Made by a program: the position numbers and the translations under genes | In this document: piece by piece, positions 53,821-62,657 of the stretch | Position numbering within the stretch: the stretch's first letter is position 1 | Layout of the letters: each line of letters starts with the position of its first letter | Notes under the pieces: model-generated | Database searches by the model: none | What the model was told of the DNA's origin: nothing | The model's input: only the letters and a program-made list of their open reading frames with translations | NCBI GenBank assembly: GCA_964503965.1 | Contig: CAZDCK010000001.1 | Span: 62,001 to 126,000 of the forward strand | DNA from: Eutrophocola sp964503965 | GTDB taxonomy: Bacteria > Pseudomonadota > Gammaproteobacteria > Pseudomonadales > Pseudohongiellaceae | Length of the DNA: 64,000 nt | Reading direction: 5' to 3'

Positions 53821-56800
53821 GTGACTGACACCAACGACACTGGCAACGAAAGCTTTTCTTTCGTAAAGGCGGAACATGACGTACTCGACTTCTGGGAGAA
53901 GGAAGATATCTTCCAGGACTCGCTTGAGATGTCGAAGGACAACCCCCCTTACATTTTTTACGATGGCCCTCCCTTCGCTACCGGACTGCCACATCATGGT
54001 CACCTTGTAGGATCTACACTCAAGGACATTATTCCCCGTTACTACACCATGAAGGGGCATTACGTGCAGCGCCGATTTGGCTGGGACTGTCATGGCCTGC
54101 CGATTGAACATGAAATCGACAAATCCCTGGGCATGTCCGCCATTGAAGCCGTCGAGAAACTTGGAATCAAGGGTTATAACGATGAGTGTCGCGGTATCGT
54201 TCAACGCTACACTGCTGAATGGCGCAAGACCATCACCCGTATCGGGCGTTGGGTCGATTTCGATAATGACTACAAGACCATGGACCCGTCTTTCATGGAG
54301 TCCGTCTGGTGGGTCATGAAGCAGTTGTGGGAAAAAGATCTTGTGTACCGAGGCGTAAAGGTTGTTCCCTTCTCAACGGCATTGGGTACCGTATTGTCGA
54401 ATTTTGAAGCCGGCTCCAACTACCAGGATGTTCAGGACCCCGCCATCACCGTCCTGTTCAAACTCAAGGATGAAGACGCATGGATGAGCGCATGGACCAC
54501 AACACCCTGGACCCTACCTGCAAATCTCGGATTGTGTGTTAACGAAAACATCACGTATGTGAAAGTGCATGACAATGACATGGACAGGAATATCTACCTG
54601 GCCAAGGACCGTCTTGATGCCGTCGGCAAGGGGAAAAATCTTGAGGTGCTCGCTGAGCTTGCCGGCAGTGAACTGGTGGGCAGGCGCTATGAGCCGCTTT
54701 TCCCCTATTTTGCCGACCAGGAATCCCTCGGAGCATTCCAGATACTCGCTGATGACTACGTGACAACTGAAGCCGGTACCGGAGTTGTCCATCTGGCTCC
54801 TGCCTTTGGTGAGGATGACTTCCGGGTGATGAGAAACAACAGGATCACCGCCATTGTTTGCCCTGTTGATCTTGAAGGAAAATTTACCCTGGAAGTCAGC
54901 GACTTTGAGGGTTCCTATGTTAAGGATGCCGACAAGGACATCATTCGCACCCTCAAGGATGAAAACAAACTCTATATCCAGGAGGTATACCAGCACAGCT
55001 ATCCATTCTGTCCGCGCTCGGATACCCCGATCATCTACCGCACTATTCCCTCCTGGTATGTGAAGGTGGAACAGATCAAGGAAAGGATTGCGGCGAACAA
55101 CCAGCAGATCAACTGGGTTCCTGATCATATTCGTGACGGGCGCATGGGGAATTGGCTGGATAATGCCATTGACTGGTGCATTTCAAGAAACCGCTACTGG
55201 GGTACCCCCCTGCCCATCTGGATTAATGACACCACGGACAGCAAGGTCTGTATTGGTTCTATCGATGAGCTGGAACAGTACACCGATGTTCGTGTGAATG
55301 ATCTTCACCGAGAGAATGTCGACGACCTGACCTTTACCATCGACGGGGAAGAAGGCACATACCGGCGCATTGAGGAAGTGCTGGACTGCTGGTTTGAATC
55401 CGGCTCCATGCCCTATGCCCAGCTGCATTATCCCTTTGAAAACCAGACCATGTTTGAAGCAGGTTTTCCTGCCGAATATATCGCCGAAGGGCTGGACCAG
55501 ACCCGCGGCTGGTTCTATACCCTGTTGGTACTCAGCACAGCCCTGTTCGACAAGCCGGCATTCAGGAACGTCATCGTCAACGGGATAGTCATGGCCGAGG
55601 ACGGCAAGAAGATGTCCAAGCGTCTGCAGAATTACACGCCGCCTGATATCCTGATGGAAGAATATGGCGCCGATGCCCTGCGCCTCTACCTGATCAATTC
55701 AGGCCTGGTGAAGGCGGAGGAGCAGCGCTTTACTGATAGTGGTGTAAAGGACATGGTACGCCGCGCCCTGCTTCCCTGGTACAACTCCTTCAAGTTCCTG
55801 AAGACCTATGCCGCCATAGATCACTGGAAAGCAGACAATCACCACGTCAAACCGGAAAACATTACCGATCAGTGGATACTGTCCCGTTTGCAGACCCTGA
55901 AAGCCAATGTTGCCCGGGAAATGGCCGAATACAAACTCTACAATGTAGTCCCTGCCCTGTTTGAATTTATCGAGGATCTCACCAACTGGTATATCCGGCT
56001 TAACCGTTCGCGGTTCTGGGTGGAAGAAATGACTACGGACAAACATGCGGCCTACCAGACCCTGTATACAACCCTCAATGAACTGACCATCTGCATGGCC
56101 CCTTTTGCTCCCTTCCTTTCCGAGTATATTTACCAGGAACTGGGCGCTTTTGCCGGCGATACCGCCACACGTCACAAATCGGTGCACCTGTGCCACTACC
56201 CCACCGCAGAAAAAGACCTTATTCAGCCGGTCCTGGAGCAGGCCGTTTCTCGTATGCAGAACATCATCCTGCTGGGCCGTCAGAAACGCGAACAGGTTCG
56301 TATCAAGACCAAGATGCCACTGAGTCGCCTTACCATCATCCATGAAAGCCGGGAAATGCTGGAGGAAATAGGCCGCCTGGAGGAATATGTCTCAGGTGAG
56401 CTGAATGTGAAGTCCATCGAGTACTCCACGGAAGAGGAGCGATATATCAATCTCTTCGCCAAACCCAACTTGCCAGTACTGGGAAAACGCCTGGGCAGGG
56501 AGCTGAACAAATACCGCCAGTTGATTCAGGATCTGGATGCCAAAGCGTTGAATCAGTTACAGGAAGCAGGAAGCATCACCCTGGAAGGTGAGACCTTCAG
56601 CACGGAAGATATCCTCGTTTTCCGTGAAGCCAAGGAAGGGACTGAAGCCCTCTCCAACCGTTTCATCTCTATCGATATGGATGTCACCTTGAACGATGAC
56701 CTGATCGATGAAGGACTGGCCCGTGAAGTAGTCAACCGCATCCAGAAAACCCGCAAGGATATAGGACTTAATGTGACTGATCGCATTGCCATCAGCTATA

Positions 56801-56955
56801 CGGCAGATAAGAGGCTGGCCTCGGCCATTGAAAAACATGGCGACTATATTGCCCGGGAAACCCTCTGCTCACACTTTGAATCAGGCAATGCCTCCGCGCA
56901 TAGCTTTGATGTGGACGGTAACGTATTAGTAATTAATATAGAAAAAGCCGGTTAA
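53821..56955 (+). CDS. ileS: isoleucyl-tRNA synthetase (IleS2-like)
   Basis: 1044 aa from GTG 53821; the frame is open 93 nt further upstream but that part is the attenuator hairpin. Class I motifs: HHGHLVG (HIGH-like, after PPFATGLP) and KMSKR. The CP1 editing domain includes TTPWTLPANLGL and EAGTGVVHLAP. There is no C-terminal zinc finger; the C-terminal part is of the DUF5915-like type, as in IleS2 enzymes, which are often mupirocin-tolerant. It charges tRNA-Ile. An intact tRNA-Ile gene lies at 17.4 kb. Confidence 0.96.
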   Translation: MTDTNDTGNESFSFVKAEHDVLDFWEKEDIFQDSLEMSKDNPPYIFYDGPPFATGLPHHGHLVGSTLKDIIPRYYTMKGHYVQRRFGWDCHGLPIEHEIDKSLGMSAIEAVEKLGIKGYNDECRGIVQRYTAEWRKTITRIGRWVDFDNDYKTMDPSFMESVWWVMKQLWEKDLVYRGVKVVPFSTALGTVLSNFEAGSNYQDVQDPAITVLFKLKDEDAWMSAWTTTPWTLPANLGLCVNENITYVKVHDNDMDRNIYLAKDRLDAVGKGKNLEVLAELAGSELVGRRYEPLFPYFADQESLGAFQILADDYVTTEAGTGVVHLAPAFGEDDFRVMRNNRITAIVCPVDLEGKFTLEVSDFEGSYVKDADKDIIRTLKDENKLYIQEVYQHSYPFCPRSDTPIIYRTIPSWYVKVEQIKERIAANNQQINWVPDHIRDGRMGNWLDNAIDWCISRNRYWGTPLPIWINDTTDSKVCIGSIDELEQYTDVRVNDLHRENVDDLTFTIDGEEGTYRRIEEVLDCWFESGSMPYAQLHYPFENQTMFEAGFPAEYIAEGLDQTRGWFYTLLVLSTALFDKPAFRNVIVNGIVMAEDGKKMSKRLQNYTPPDILMEEYGADALRLYLINSGLVKAEEQRFTDSGVKDMVRRALLPWYNSFKFLKTYAAIDHWKADNHHVKPENITDQWILSRLQTLKANVAREMAEYKLYNVVPALFEFIEDLTNWYIRLNRSRFWVEEMTTDKHAAYQTLYTTLNELTICMAPFAPFLSEYIYQELGAFAGDTATRHKSVHLCHYPTAEKDLIQPVLEQAVSRMQNIILLGRQKREQVRIKTKMPLSRLTIIHESREMLEEIGRLEEYVSGELNVKSIEYSTEEERYINLFAKPNLPVLGKRLGRELNKYRQLIQDLDAKALNQLQEAGSITLEGETFSTEDILVFREAKEGTEALSNRFISIDMDVTLNDDLIDEGLAREVVNRIQKTRKDIGLNVTDRIAISYTADKRLASAIEKHGDYIARETLCSHFESGNASAHSFDVDGNVLVINIEKAG

Positions 56956-57061
56956 TCCGGGTAACAGGGGTGTCTCATAGACGCCATATCGAATGACGGG
57001 CTTCGCCCATGTTCGATCCAATAACGCACAGCGGATTTTTTTGATTACACGAGAACTTGCC

Positions 57062-58123
57062 ATGACACTGCAATCTACAGACGACCTCAGAATCAAGGCC
57101 ATGAAGGAACTCCTCTCTCCCGAGGCACTTCTGGCTGAATACCCTATTGCTGAAACAGCGTCTGAAACTGTTTTTAACGCCCGCCGTGGCATTCAGGACA
57201 TTCTCAGTGGCAAGGATGATCGCTTGTTTGTCATTACCGGCCCATGTTCCATCCATGACCCAAAAGCGGCTCTTGAATACGCTGAGAAACTTGCCGGCCC
57301 CATGGAAGCACTGAAGGACGAACTACTGATTGTCATGCGTGTCTATTTTGAAAAGCCACGCACTACTGTCGGTTGGAAAGGGTTGATTAATGATCCCCAT
57401 CTGGACGACAGCTTCCAGATCAATGAAGGCCTCAGGAAAGCCAGAAGTCTTCTCCTTGAACTGGCCAACAAAGGTGTACCGGCAGGCACTGAATACCTGG
57501 ACCTGATCAGTCCCCAGTACGTGGCCGATCTCATTGCCTGGGGCGCCATTGGTGCGCGGACCACCGAATCCCAGTGTCACCGCGAACTGGCCAGTGGCCT
57601 GAGCTGTCCAGTTGGATTCAAAAACGGAACTACCGGGGATGTACAGATTGCCATTGATGCCATCGGGTCCGCATCCCACCCGCATCATTTTCTGTCAGTC
57701 ACCAAGGAAGGCCATTCCGCCATATTCCAGACAGCGGGTAATCCTGACTGCCATATCATTTTGCGAGGTGGACATAAACACACCAACTATGATCCGGAGA
57801 ATGTCCGTGATGTCAGCGAGAAGCTGGACAAGGCCAACCTGCCCCAGAACATCATTATCGATTGCAGCCATGCCAATTCCGGTAAGGATCCCGATCGCCA
57901 GGTAATCGTATGCAAAGATGTAGCCCACCAGGTGGCCGGAGGCCAGAATAATATCAAGGGTCTCATGCTGGAAAGTCATCTGGTGGCCGGTAACCAGAAA
58001 GTGATTCCCGGACAGGAGCTCACCTATGGGCAGAGTATTACTGATGCGTGCATGAGCTGGAGTGACACGGAAGGACTGCTGTGCGAACTGGCAGATTCCG
58101 TAAAATCCAGACGCACCAAGTAA
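57062..58123 (+). CDS. aroG: 3-deoxy-7-phosphoheptulonate (DAHP) synthase, class I
   Basis: 353 aa from ATG 57062 (GAGAAC upstream; the frame opens earlier). TGPCSIHDPKAALEYA, MRVYFEKPRTTVGWKGLINDP, GARTTESQCHRELASGLSCP and GFKNGTTGD are diagnostic of AroF/G/H. It condenses PEP with erythrose-4-phosphate, entering aromatic amino-acid synthesis. Which aromatic amino acid inhibits it cannot be told. It follows ileS by 106 nt and is followed by the TPR gene at 10 nt. Confidence 0.95.
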   Translation: MTLQSTDDLRIKAMKELLSPEALLAEYPIAETASETVFNARRGIQDILSGKDDRLFVITGPCSIHDPKAALEYAEKLAGPMEALKDELLIVMRVYFEKPRTTVGWKGLINDPHLDDSFQINEGLRKARSLLLELANKGVPAGTEYLDLISPQYVADLIAWGAIGARTTESQCHRELASGLSCPVGFKNGTTGDVQIAIDAIGSASHPHHFLSVTKEGHSAIFQTAGNPDCHIILRGGHKHTNYDPENVRDVSEKLDKANLPQNIIIDCSHANSGKDPDRQVIVCKDVAHQVAGGQNNIKGLMLESHLVAGNQKVIPGQELTYGQSITDACMSWSDTEGLLCELADSVKSRRTK

Positions 58124-58133
58124 CCGCCCTTTT

Positions 58134-60014
58134 GTGAATACTCCATCAATTGATACTGCTGAATTGCTTCGCAATGCCCGCGAACGTCACCAGTCAGGCG
58201 ATCTGCAGCAGGCGGAACAGCTTTATCGCCAGATCCTGGCCGTCGATCCGGACCATGCTGAGGCGATTCACCTGATGGGGATGCTGGCCTACCAGGTCGG
58301 TCAATATGAAGCAGCCTCTCAACTGATTTCCCATGCCATTCTCAAGGATGGCGAACAGGCTCCTTTCTATAACAATCTCGGACTGGTTTTACAGGCCCAG
58401 GGTAATATCCAGCAAGCCGCCATGCTTTACCAGCAGGCCATCGACCTTGATTCCGGGTACGCGGACGCCTGCTGTAACCTGGGTATCAGCCAGGAACTCC
58501 TGGGTAACCTTGAACCGGCTCTGGCCAGCTATGAAAAAGCCATTACCATCAATCCGGACCATACCAATGCGCACAATAGCCGGGGAGTCACATTACATAA
58601 GCTTGGCCGCCTGGATGAAGCACTCGCCGCCCTGCAACAGGCCACGACCATTGAGCCGGATTTTGCCGAAGCCCACAATAATATCGGCAATACCCTGGAA
58701 GCCCAGGGACGTATTGATGAAGCACAGTCCTGTTACCGGCATGTGCTCGCACTGCAACCGGGCAATGCCCGGGCCCACTCCAATCTGCTGTTGTCCATGA
58801 ATTACGACGCGAATGTCGACGCCCGTATGCTGTTTGAGGCACACCAGATGTTCAATGAGACACAGGCTGCTGGCTTAGGGGCGGCCTCTTCCGTATTTAA
58901 CAATTCTCCAGAGCCCGCAAAAAGACTGAGAATCGGCTATGTCTCAGCAGATTTTTACCGCCACCCGGTTGCCAGTTTCATTGAGCCTATACTGGGAACC
59001 CATAACAAACAGGCCTTCGAAATATTCTGTTACTACAACGGTTCTGTTCAGGATGCGCTGACCCAGCGCTTTCAGGCTCTGGCGGACCACTGGCGTCCCA
59101 TACTGGGTAAAAGCGATGAGAGGGTGGCCGAACTGATCAGAAAGGATGGTATTGATATCCTTGTTGACCTCTCCGGTCATATGGCCGGCAACCGCTTACC
59201 AGTCTTTGCCATGAAACCCGCCCCGGTACAGATTACGTACCTGGGATATCCGTCCACCACGGGCATGGCTGCCATGGACTATCGTCTCAGTGACGAATGG
59301 CTGGATCCACCAGGCATGTCAGAAGCTTTCCACACAGAGAAGATTGTGCGCCTGCCCAAAGGGTCTTTATGTTTCAGACCACCCAGCGTAAAACTGCCGG
59401 CCGGCGAAGATACTGAAAAGGCACATATCACCTTTGGCTCATTCAACAACACAGCCAAGCTCTCGCCCCAGGTCATTGCCTTGTGGTCAAAAATTCTTTT
59501 ACAGGTTCCCGGTTCCAAGCTGCTGCTGAAATCGAAGTCACTCGCCGATCCCGGTACTGTTGCCCGACTTGAGCATTATTTTAGGGAAAATGGCGTAGAC
59601 GCTGACCGCTTGGAGACTGCTCAATGGACGGCGTCCATGGATGATCACCTCGCTCAGTACAACCAGGTGGATATTGCCCTGGACACCCTTCCCTATAGTG
59701 GCTGCACTACTACCTGTGAAGCGCTGTGGATGGGTGTACCGGTTGTTACGCTGGCCAGAAATGAATCCCGTTCAAGAATGAGTACCGGAATACTCAGGCA
59801 GATCGGACTGGAACAACTTATTGCTGACAGCGAACCGGACATAGTTGCTCTGGCTGTTTCACTGGCGAATGACAGAGAAGGCCTGAAAACCCTGAAATCG
59901 GGGATACGACAGAAAATGGAGTCATCATCTCTTCTGGACTCCCTGGGTTTTACCCGCGAACTGGAGGCTGTTTACCGTGAATTATGGCGTACATGGTGTA
60001 CGAAGAATGGATAG
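58134..60014 (+). CDS. TPR protein with O-GlcNAc-transferase-like (GT41) domain
   Basis: 626 aa from GTG 58134. Residues about 10-240 form six or so TPR repeats (for example YNNLGLVLQAQGNIQQAAMLY and AHNSRGVTLHKLGRLDEALA). Residues about 265-620 are a GT41/SPINDLY-type catalytic region: RIGYVSADFYRHPVASF, DILVDLSGHMAGNRL, PAPVQITYLGYPSTTG, TFGSFNNTAKLSPQV and YSGCTTTCEALWMGVPVVTL. It probably glycosylates proteins in the cytoplasm. It lies 10 nt after aroG, so it may be co-transcribed, and ends at a terminator. Confidence 0.92.
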   Translation: MNTPSIDTAELLRNARERHQSGDLQQAEQLYRQILAVDPDHAEAIHLMGMLAYQVGQYEAASQLISHAILKDGEQAPFYNNLGLVLQAQGNIQQAAMLYQQAIDLDSGYADACCNLGISQELLGNLEPALASYEKAITINPDHTNAHNSRGVTLHKLGRLDEALAALQQATTIEPDFAEAHNNIGNTLEAQGRIDEAQSCYRHVLALQPGNARAHSNLLLSMNYDANVDARMLFEAHQMFNETQAAGLGAASSVFNNSPEPAKRLRIGYVSADFYRHPVASFIEPILGTHNKQAFEIFCYYNGSVQDALTQRFQALADHWRPILGKSDERVAELIRKDGIDILVDLSGHMAGNRLPVFAMKPAPVQITYLGYPSTTGMAAMDYRLSDEWLDPPGMSEAFHTEKIVRLPKGSLCFRPPSVKLPAGEDTEKAHITFGSFNNTAKLSPQVIALWSKILLQVPGSKLLLKSKSLADPGTVARLEHYFRENGVDADRLETAQWTASMDDHLAQYNQVDIALDTLPYSGCTTTCEALWMGVPVVTLARNESRSRMSTGILRQIGLEQLIADSEPDIVALAVSLANDREGLKTLKSGIRQKMESSSLLDSLGFTRELEAVYRELWRTWCTKNG

Positions 60015-60033
60015 CTTTCCGGAAGGATCAGAC

Positions 60034-60068
60034 AAAAAAAGGCCGGTCATTTGACCAGCCTTTTTTTG
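60034..60068. terminator. bidirectional terminator
   Basis: AAAAAAAGGC(C)GGTCA / TGACC(A)GCCTTTTTTT with a short loop, between the convergent glycosyltransferase and VOC genes. Confidence 0.9.
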
Positions 60069-60084
60069 TCACTTGAAGAAATTA

Positions 60085-60468
60085 TTATTCTTCAGCAAAG
60101 CAGTAGGCACAAATCTTGTTGCCATCAGGATCGCGCAGGTAGGAAGCATACGCATTCGGTGCAAAGCTGCGTGGACCTGGTTCACCAGCATCCGATCCAC
60201 CATTGGCCAGTCCGGCTTCATGAAATTTGTGTACCTGGTCACGGCTTTCAGCAGCAAACCCGATAGTACCACCGTTGGCATTACAGGCTGGATTACCATC
60301 GGAAGGTGTCAGGATAACGAATTCCGGGCTTCCTTTTCCATACATCATGGCTGTTGGGTGGAGGTTCCCCAGATTGTCGATGCCCAGCGCACCGAGAGCC
60401 GCATCATAGAATTTCACCGCCTGATCAAAGTCATTCGTACCAAGTGTAACGTGAGTAAAAATAGCCAT
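60085..60468 (-). CDS. VOC (glyoxalase/bleomycin-resistance fold) family protein
   Basis: 127 aa. FTHVTLGTNDFDQAVKFYDA at the start and SYLRDPDGNKICAYCF at the end are the two half-sites of the VOC fold, with metal ligands His6, possibly Glu/His in the second repeat. Such proteins include glyoxalases, dioxygenases and drug-binding proteins; no specific activity can be given. Confidence 0.9.
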   Translation of the reverse strand: MAIFTHVTLGTNDFDQAVKFYDAALGALGIDNLGNLHPTAMMYGKGSPEFVILTPSDGNPACNANGGTIGFAAESRDQVHKFHEAGLANGGSDAGEPGPRSFAPNAYASYLRDPDGNKICAYCFAEE

Positions 60469-60617
60469 TATTATTTCCCTTGTTGTGGATATGGGTCCAG
60501 ATCCATCAGTTGTCCTGAACCTGGTGTGTATTGTTAATTAAAGCGTCAATGATTGTATTACTTAAGGCCACGAACACAAGCACATATATTACCGCTTGAG
60601 ATACTCTCTTTAATGCA

Positions 60618-62612
60618 CTACAACTCCACATGCATGAACTGAACATGCAGCTGGAACTGGGCCAGGATATCGTTCATTAACTGCTCTCTGGTATAGCCCG
60701 CCACATCGTAGTGCTGGGGTCCTGATGCAAGGAAAACCTCGGCCCGCCAGTAAGTACCCTCTTTACCGCGGCCCGGCAATTCCGGGAAGGCCACGGAAGC
60801 AGCTGCATACTTGCGCAACTTTATTTTGTACAGGAAGATCTGCTCGCCCGCAGAATCAACACTCAGTTGAATACTGTCTGCCTGTTCGTCTATGGAAACC
60901 TCAAGCTGCTGTTGCCTTAACTGCTCAGCAACAGACTGTATTGCAGGCTGGGCCGTATTGGTCACGTAATCCATAACATCCTGACGCTTGTGCCTGCCCA
61001 ACAGGGCTTTCAGGCGGTTCTGCCAGACCTTTTCACCCACCTGGCCCTGCTGCATGGGCGCATTCGCCACAGGCATGACAGGCAACCGTTGATGTCCTTC
61101 CATCTTCAGCCCCTTGTAGAGTCCATAACATATCACCAGGATAACGATGGAAAACGGCAATGCACTTGTCAGGGCGGCAGTCTGCAACGCCGTCAATCCT
61201 CCGGCTACCAGGAGGACGGCCGCCACAACCCCTTCGGAAACCGCCCAGAAAATGCGCTGCCAGACAGGAGGCTCTTCCGCTCCTCCGGATGTGATGATAT
61301 CGATAACCAGTGAACCGGAATCTGAAGACGTCACAAAAAATGTTATAACCAGGACCGTGGTAACCAGTGTCGTAATGGCCGCCAGGGGCATCTGTTCAAG
61401 CAGCACGAAGATGGCCGTTGGCATATCCTGTTGTACTGCCTCCACAATCCCCGCGCCTGTGCCGGCCAGTTCCATGTGCAGCGCGGTATTCCCAAAAAAT
61501 GTCAGCCACATGAATGTGAATCCACTTGGCACCAGCAAAACACCGGTAATGAACTCCCTGATAGTTCGTCCTCTCGAGATACGGGCAATAAACATTCCCA
61601 CAAAAGGAGACCAGGAAATCCACCATGCCCAGTAAAACAGTGTCCAGTCACCCATCCACTCGGTGGGTTCATAGGCATATAGTGTCAGGGTCATCTCTAC
61701 CATATTTGACAGGTACATACCGATATTCTGGATATAGCTACTCAGCAACAACACGGTTGGACCGGCAACCAGCATAAACAGCATCAGGACCAGCGCCAGT
61801 ATGAGGTTGCATTCACTGAGGCGCCGAATACCGGCATCCAGCCCGGCTACCACTGACACGGTGGCCATTCCCGTAATTGCACAAATGAGCAGGACCTGGA
61901 CAGTGGGACTGACCGGAACACCGAACATATAGCTTAATCCGGCGTTCACCTGCATAACCCCAAGCCCCAGTGAAGTGGCCACACCAAACATGGTGCCAAG
62001 GACGGCAAAGACATCCACAGCATGACCAATAGGTCCGTGAATACGGTCACCGATCAATGGATACAGGGTGGAACGAATGGTCAGCGGCAGGTCATGGCGA
62101 AACGCAAAATAGGCCAGGGAAAGACCCACTACGATATAGATAGCCCAGGCCTGGAGTCCCCAATGGAAGAACGTGATCTGCATGGCGCGACGGGCTGCCT
62201 CGATATCGCCACCTGCGCCAAGCGGGGGTGTCATGAAATGGGTAATCGGTTCGGCAACGCCAAAAAACAGAAGCCCAATACCCATGCCGGCACTGAAAAG
62301 CATGGCAAACCAGCTCAGGTAGGTATAGTCAGGCTCAGAGTCATCCGGCCCCAGTTTAATGCAGGCAAAACGACTGAAGGCCAGGTAAATCACGAAAACA
62401 AAAAATACCGCAACGGCAGCCATATAGAACCAGCCGACATTGTTGATCAGCCAGGACTGAACTGCACTGAATACTACATTGGCTTGCTCGGTAAAAAGGC
62501 CGCCAAACAGGCACACTGCCATAATCAGGCCGGCAGAAGTAAAAAAAACCGGCTTACTGATAAGACTGCTGCTATCGCCAGTTGGGGCTTCCTGGTTCTC
62601 GTCGTTATTCAT
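60618..62612 (-). CDS. BCCT-family betaine/choline transporter
   Basis: 664 aa with 12 predicted membrane segments. SWFAMLFSAGMGIGLLFFGVAEPI and FFHWGLQAWAIY are BCCT signatures. The Trp-rich segment is WTLFYWAWWISWSPFVGMFIARISRGRT. A cytoplasmic C-terminal tail of about 140 residues (from about 520) is of the BetT kind, which mediates osmotic control. It probably takes up choline or glycine betaine; substrate not provable from sequence. Confidence 0.94.
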   Translation of the reverse strand: MNNDENQEAPTGDSSSLISKPVFFTSAGLIMAVCLFGGLFTEQANVVFSAVQSWLINNVGWFYMAAVAVFFVFVIYLAFSRFACIKLGPDDSEPDYTYLSWFAMLFSAGMGIGLLFFGVAEPITHFMTPPLGAGGDIEAARRAMQITFFHWGLQAWAIYIVVGLSLAYFAFRHDLPLTIRSTLYPLIGDRIHGPIGHAVDVFAVLGTMFGVATSLGLGVMQVNAGLSYMFGVPVSPTVQVLLICAITGMATVSVVAGLDAGIRRLSECNLILALVLMLFMLVAGPTVLLLSSYIQNIGMYLSNMVEMTLTLYAYEPTEWMGDWTLFYWAWWISWSPFVGMFIARISRGRTIREFITGVLLVPSGFTFMWLTFFGNTALHMELAGTGAGIVEAVQQDMPTAIFVLLEQMPLAAITTLVTTVLVITFFVTSSDSGSLVIDIITSGGAEEPPVWQRIFWAVSEGVVAAVLLVAGGLTALQTAALTSALPFSIVILVICYGLYKGLKMEGHQRLPVMPVANAPMQQGQVGEKVWQNRLKALLGRHKRQDVMDYVTNTAQPAIQSVAEQLRQQQLEVSIDEQADSIQLSVDSAGEQIFLYKIKLRKYAAASVAFPELPGRGKEGTYWRAEVFLASGPQHYDVAGYTREQLMNDILAQFQLHVQFMHVEL

Positions 62613-62657
62613 TTTTTGCCTCTACTTGTGACTGGATCGTTGCCTCACGACAAGTTG

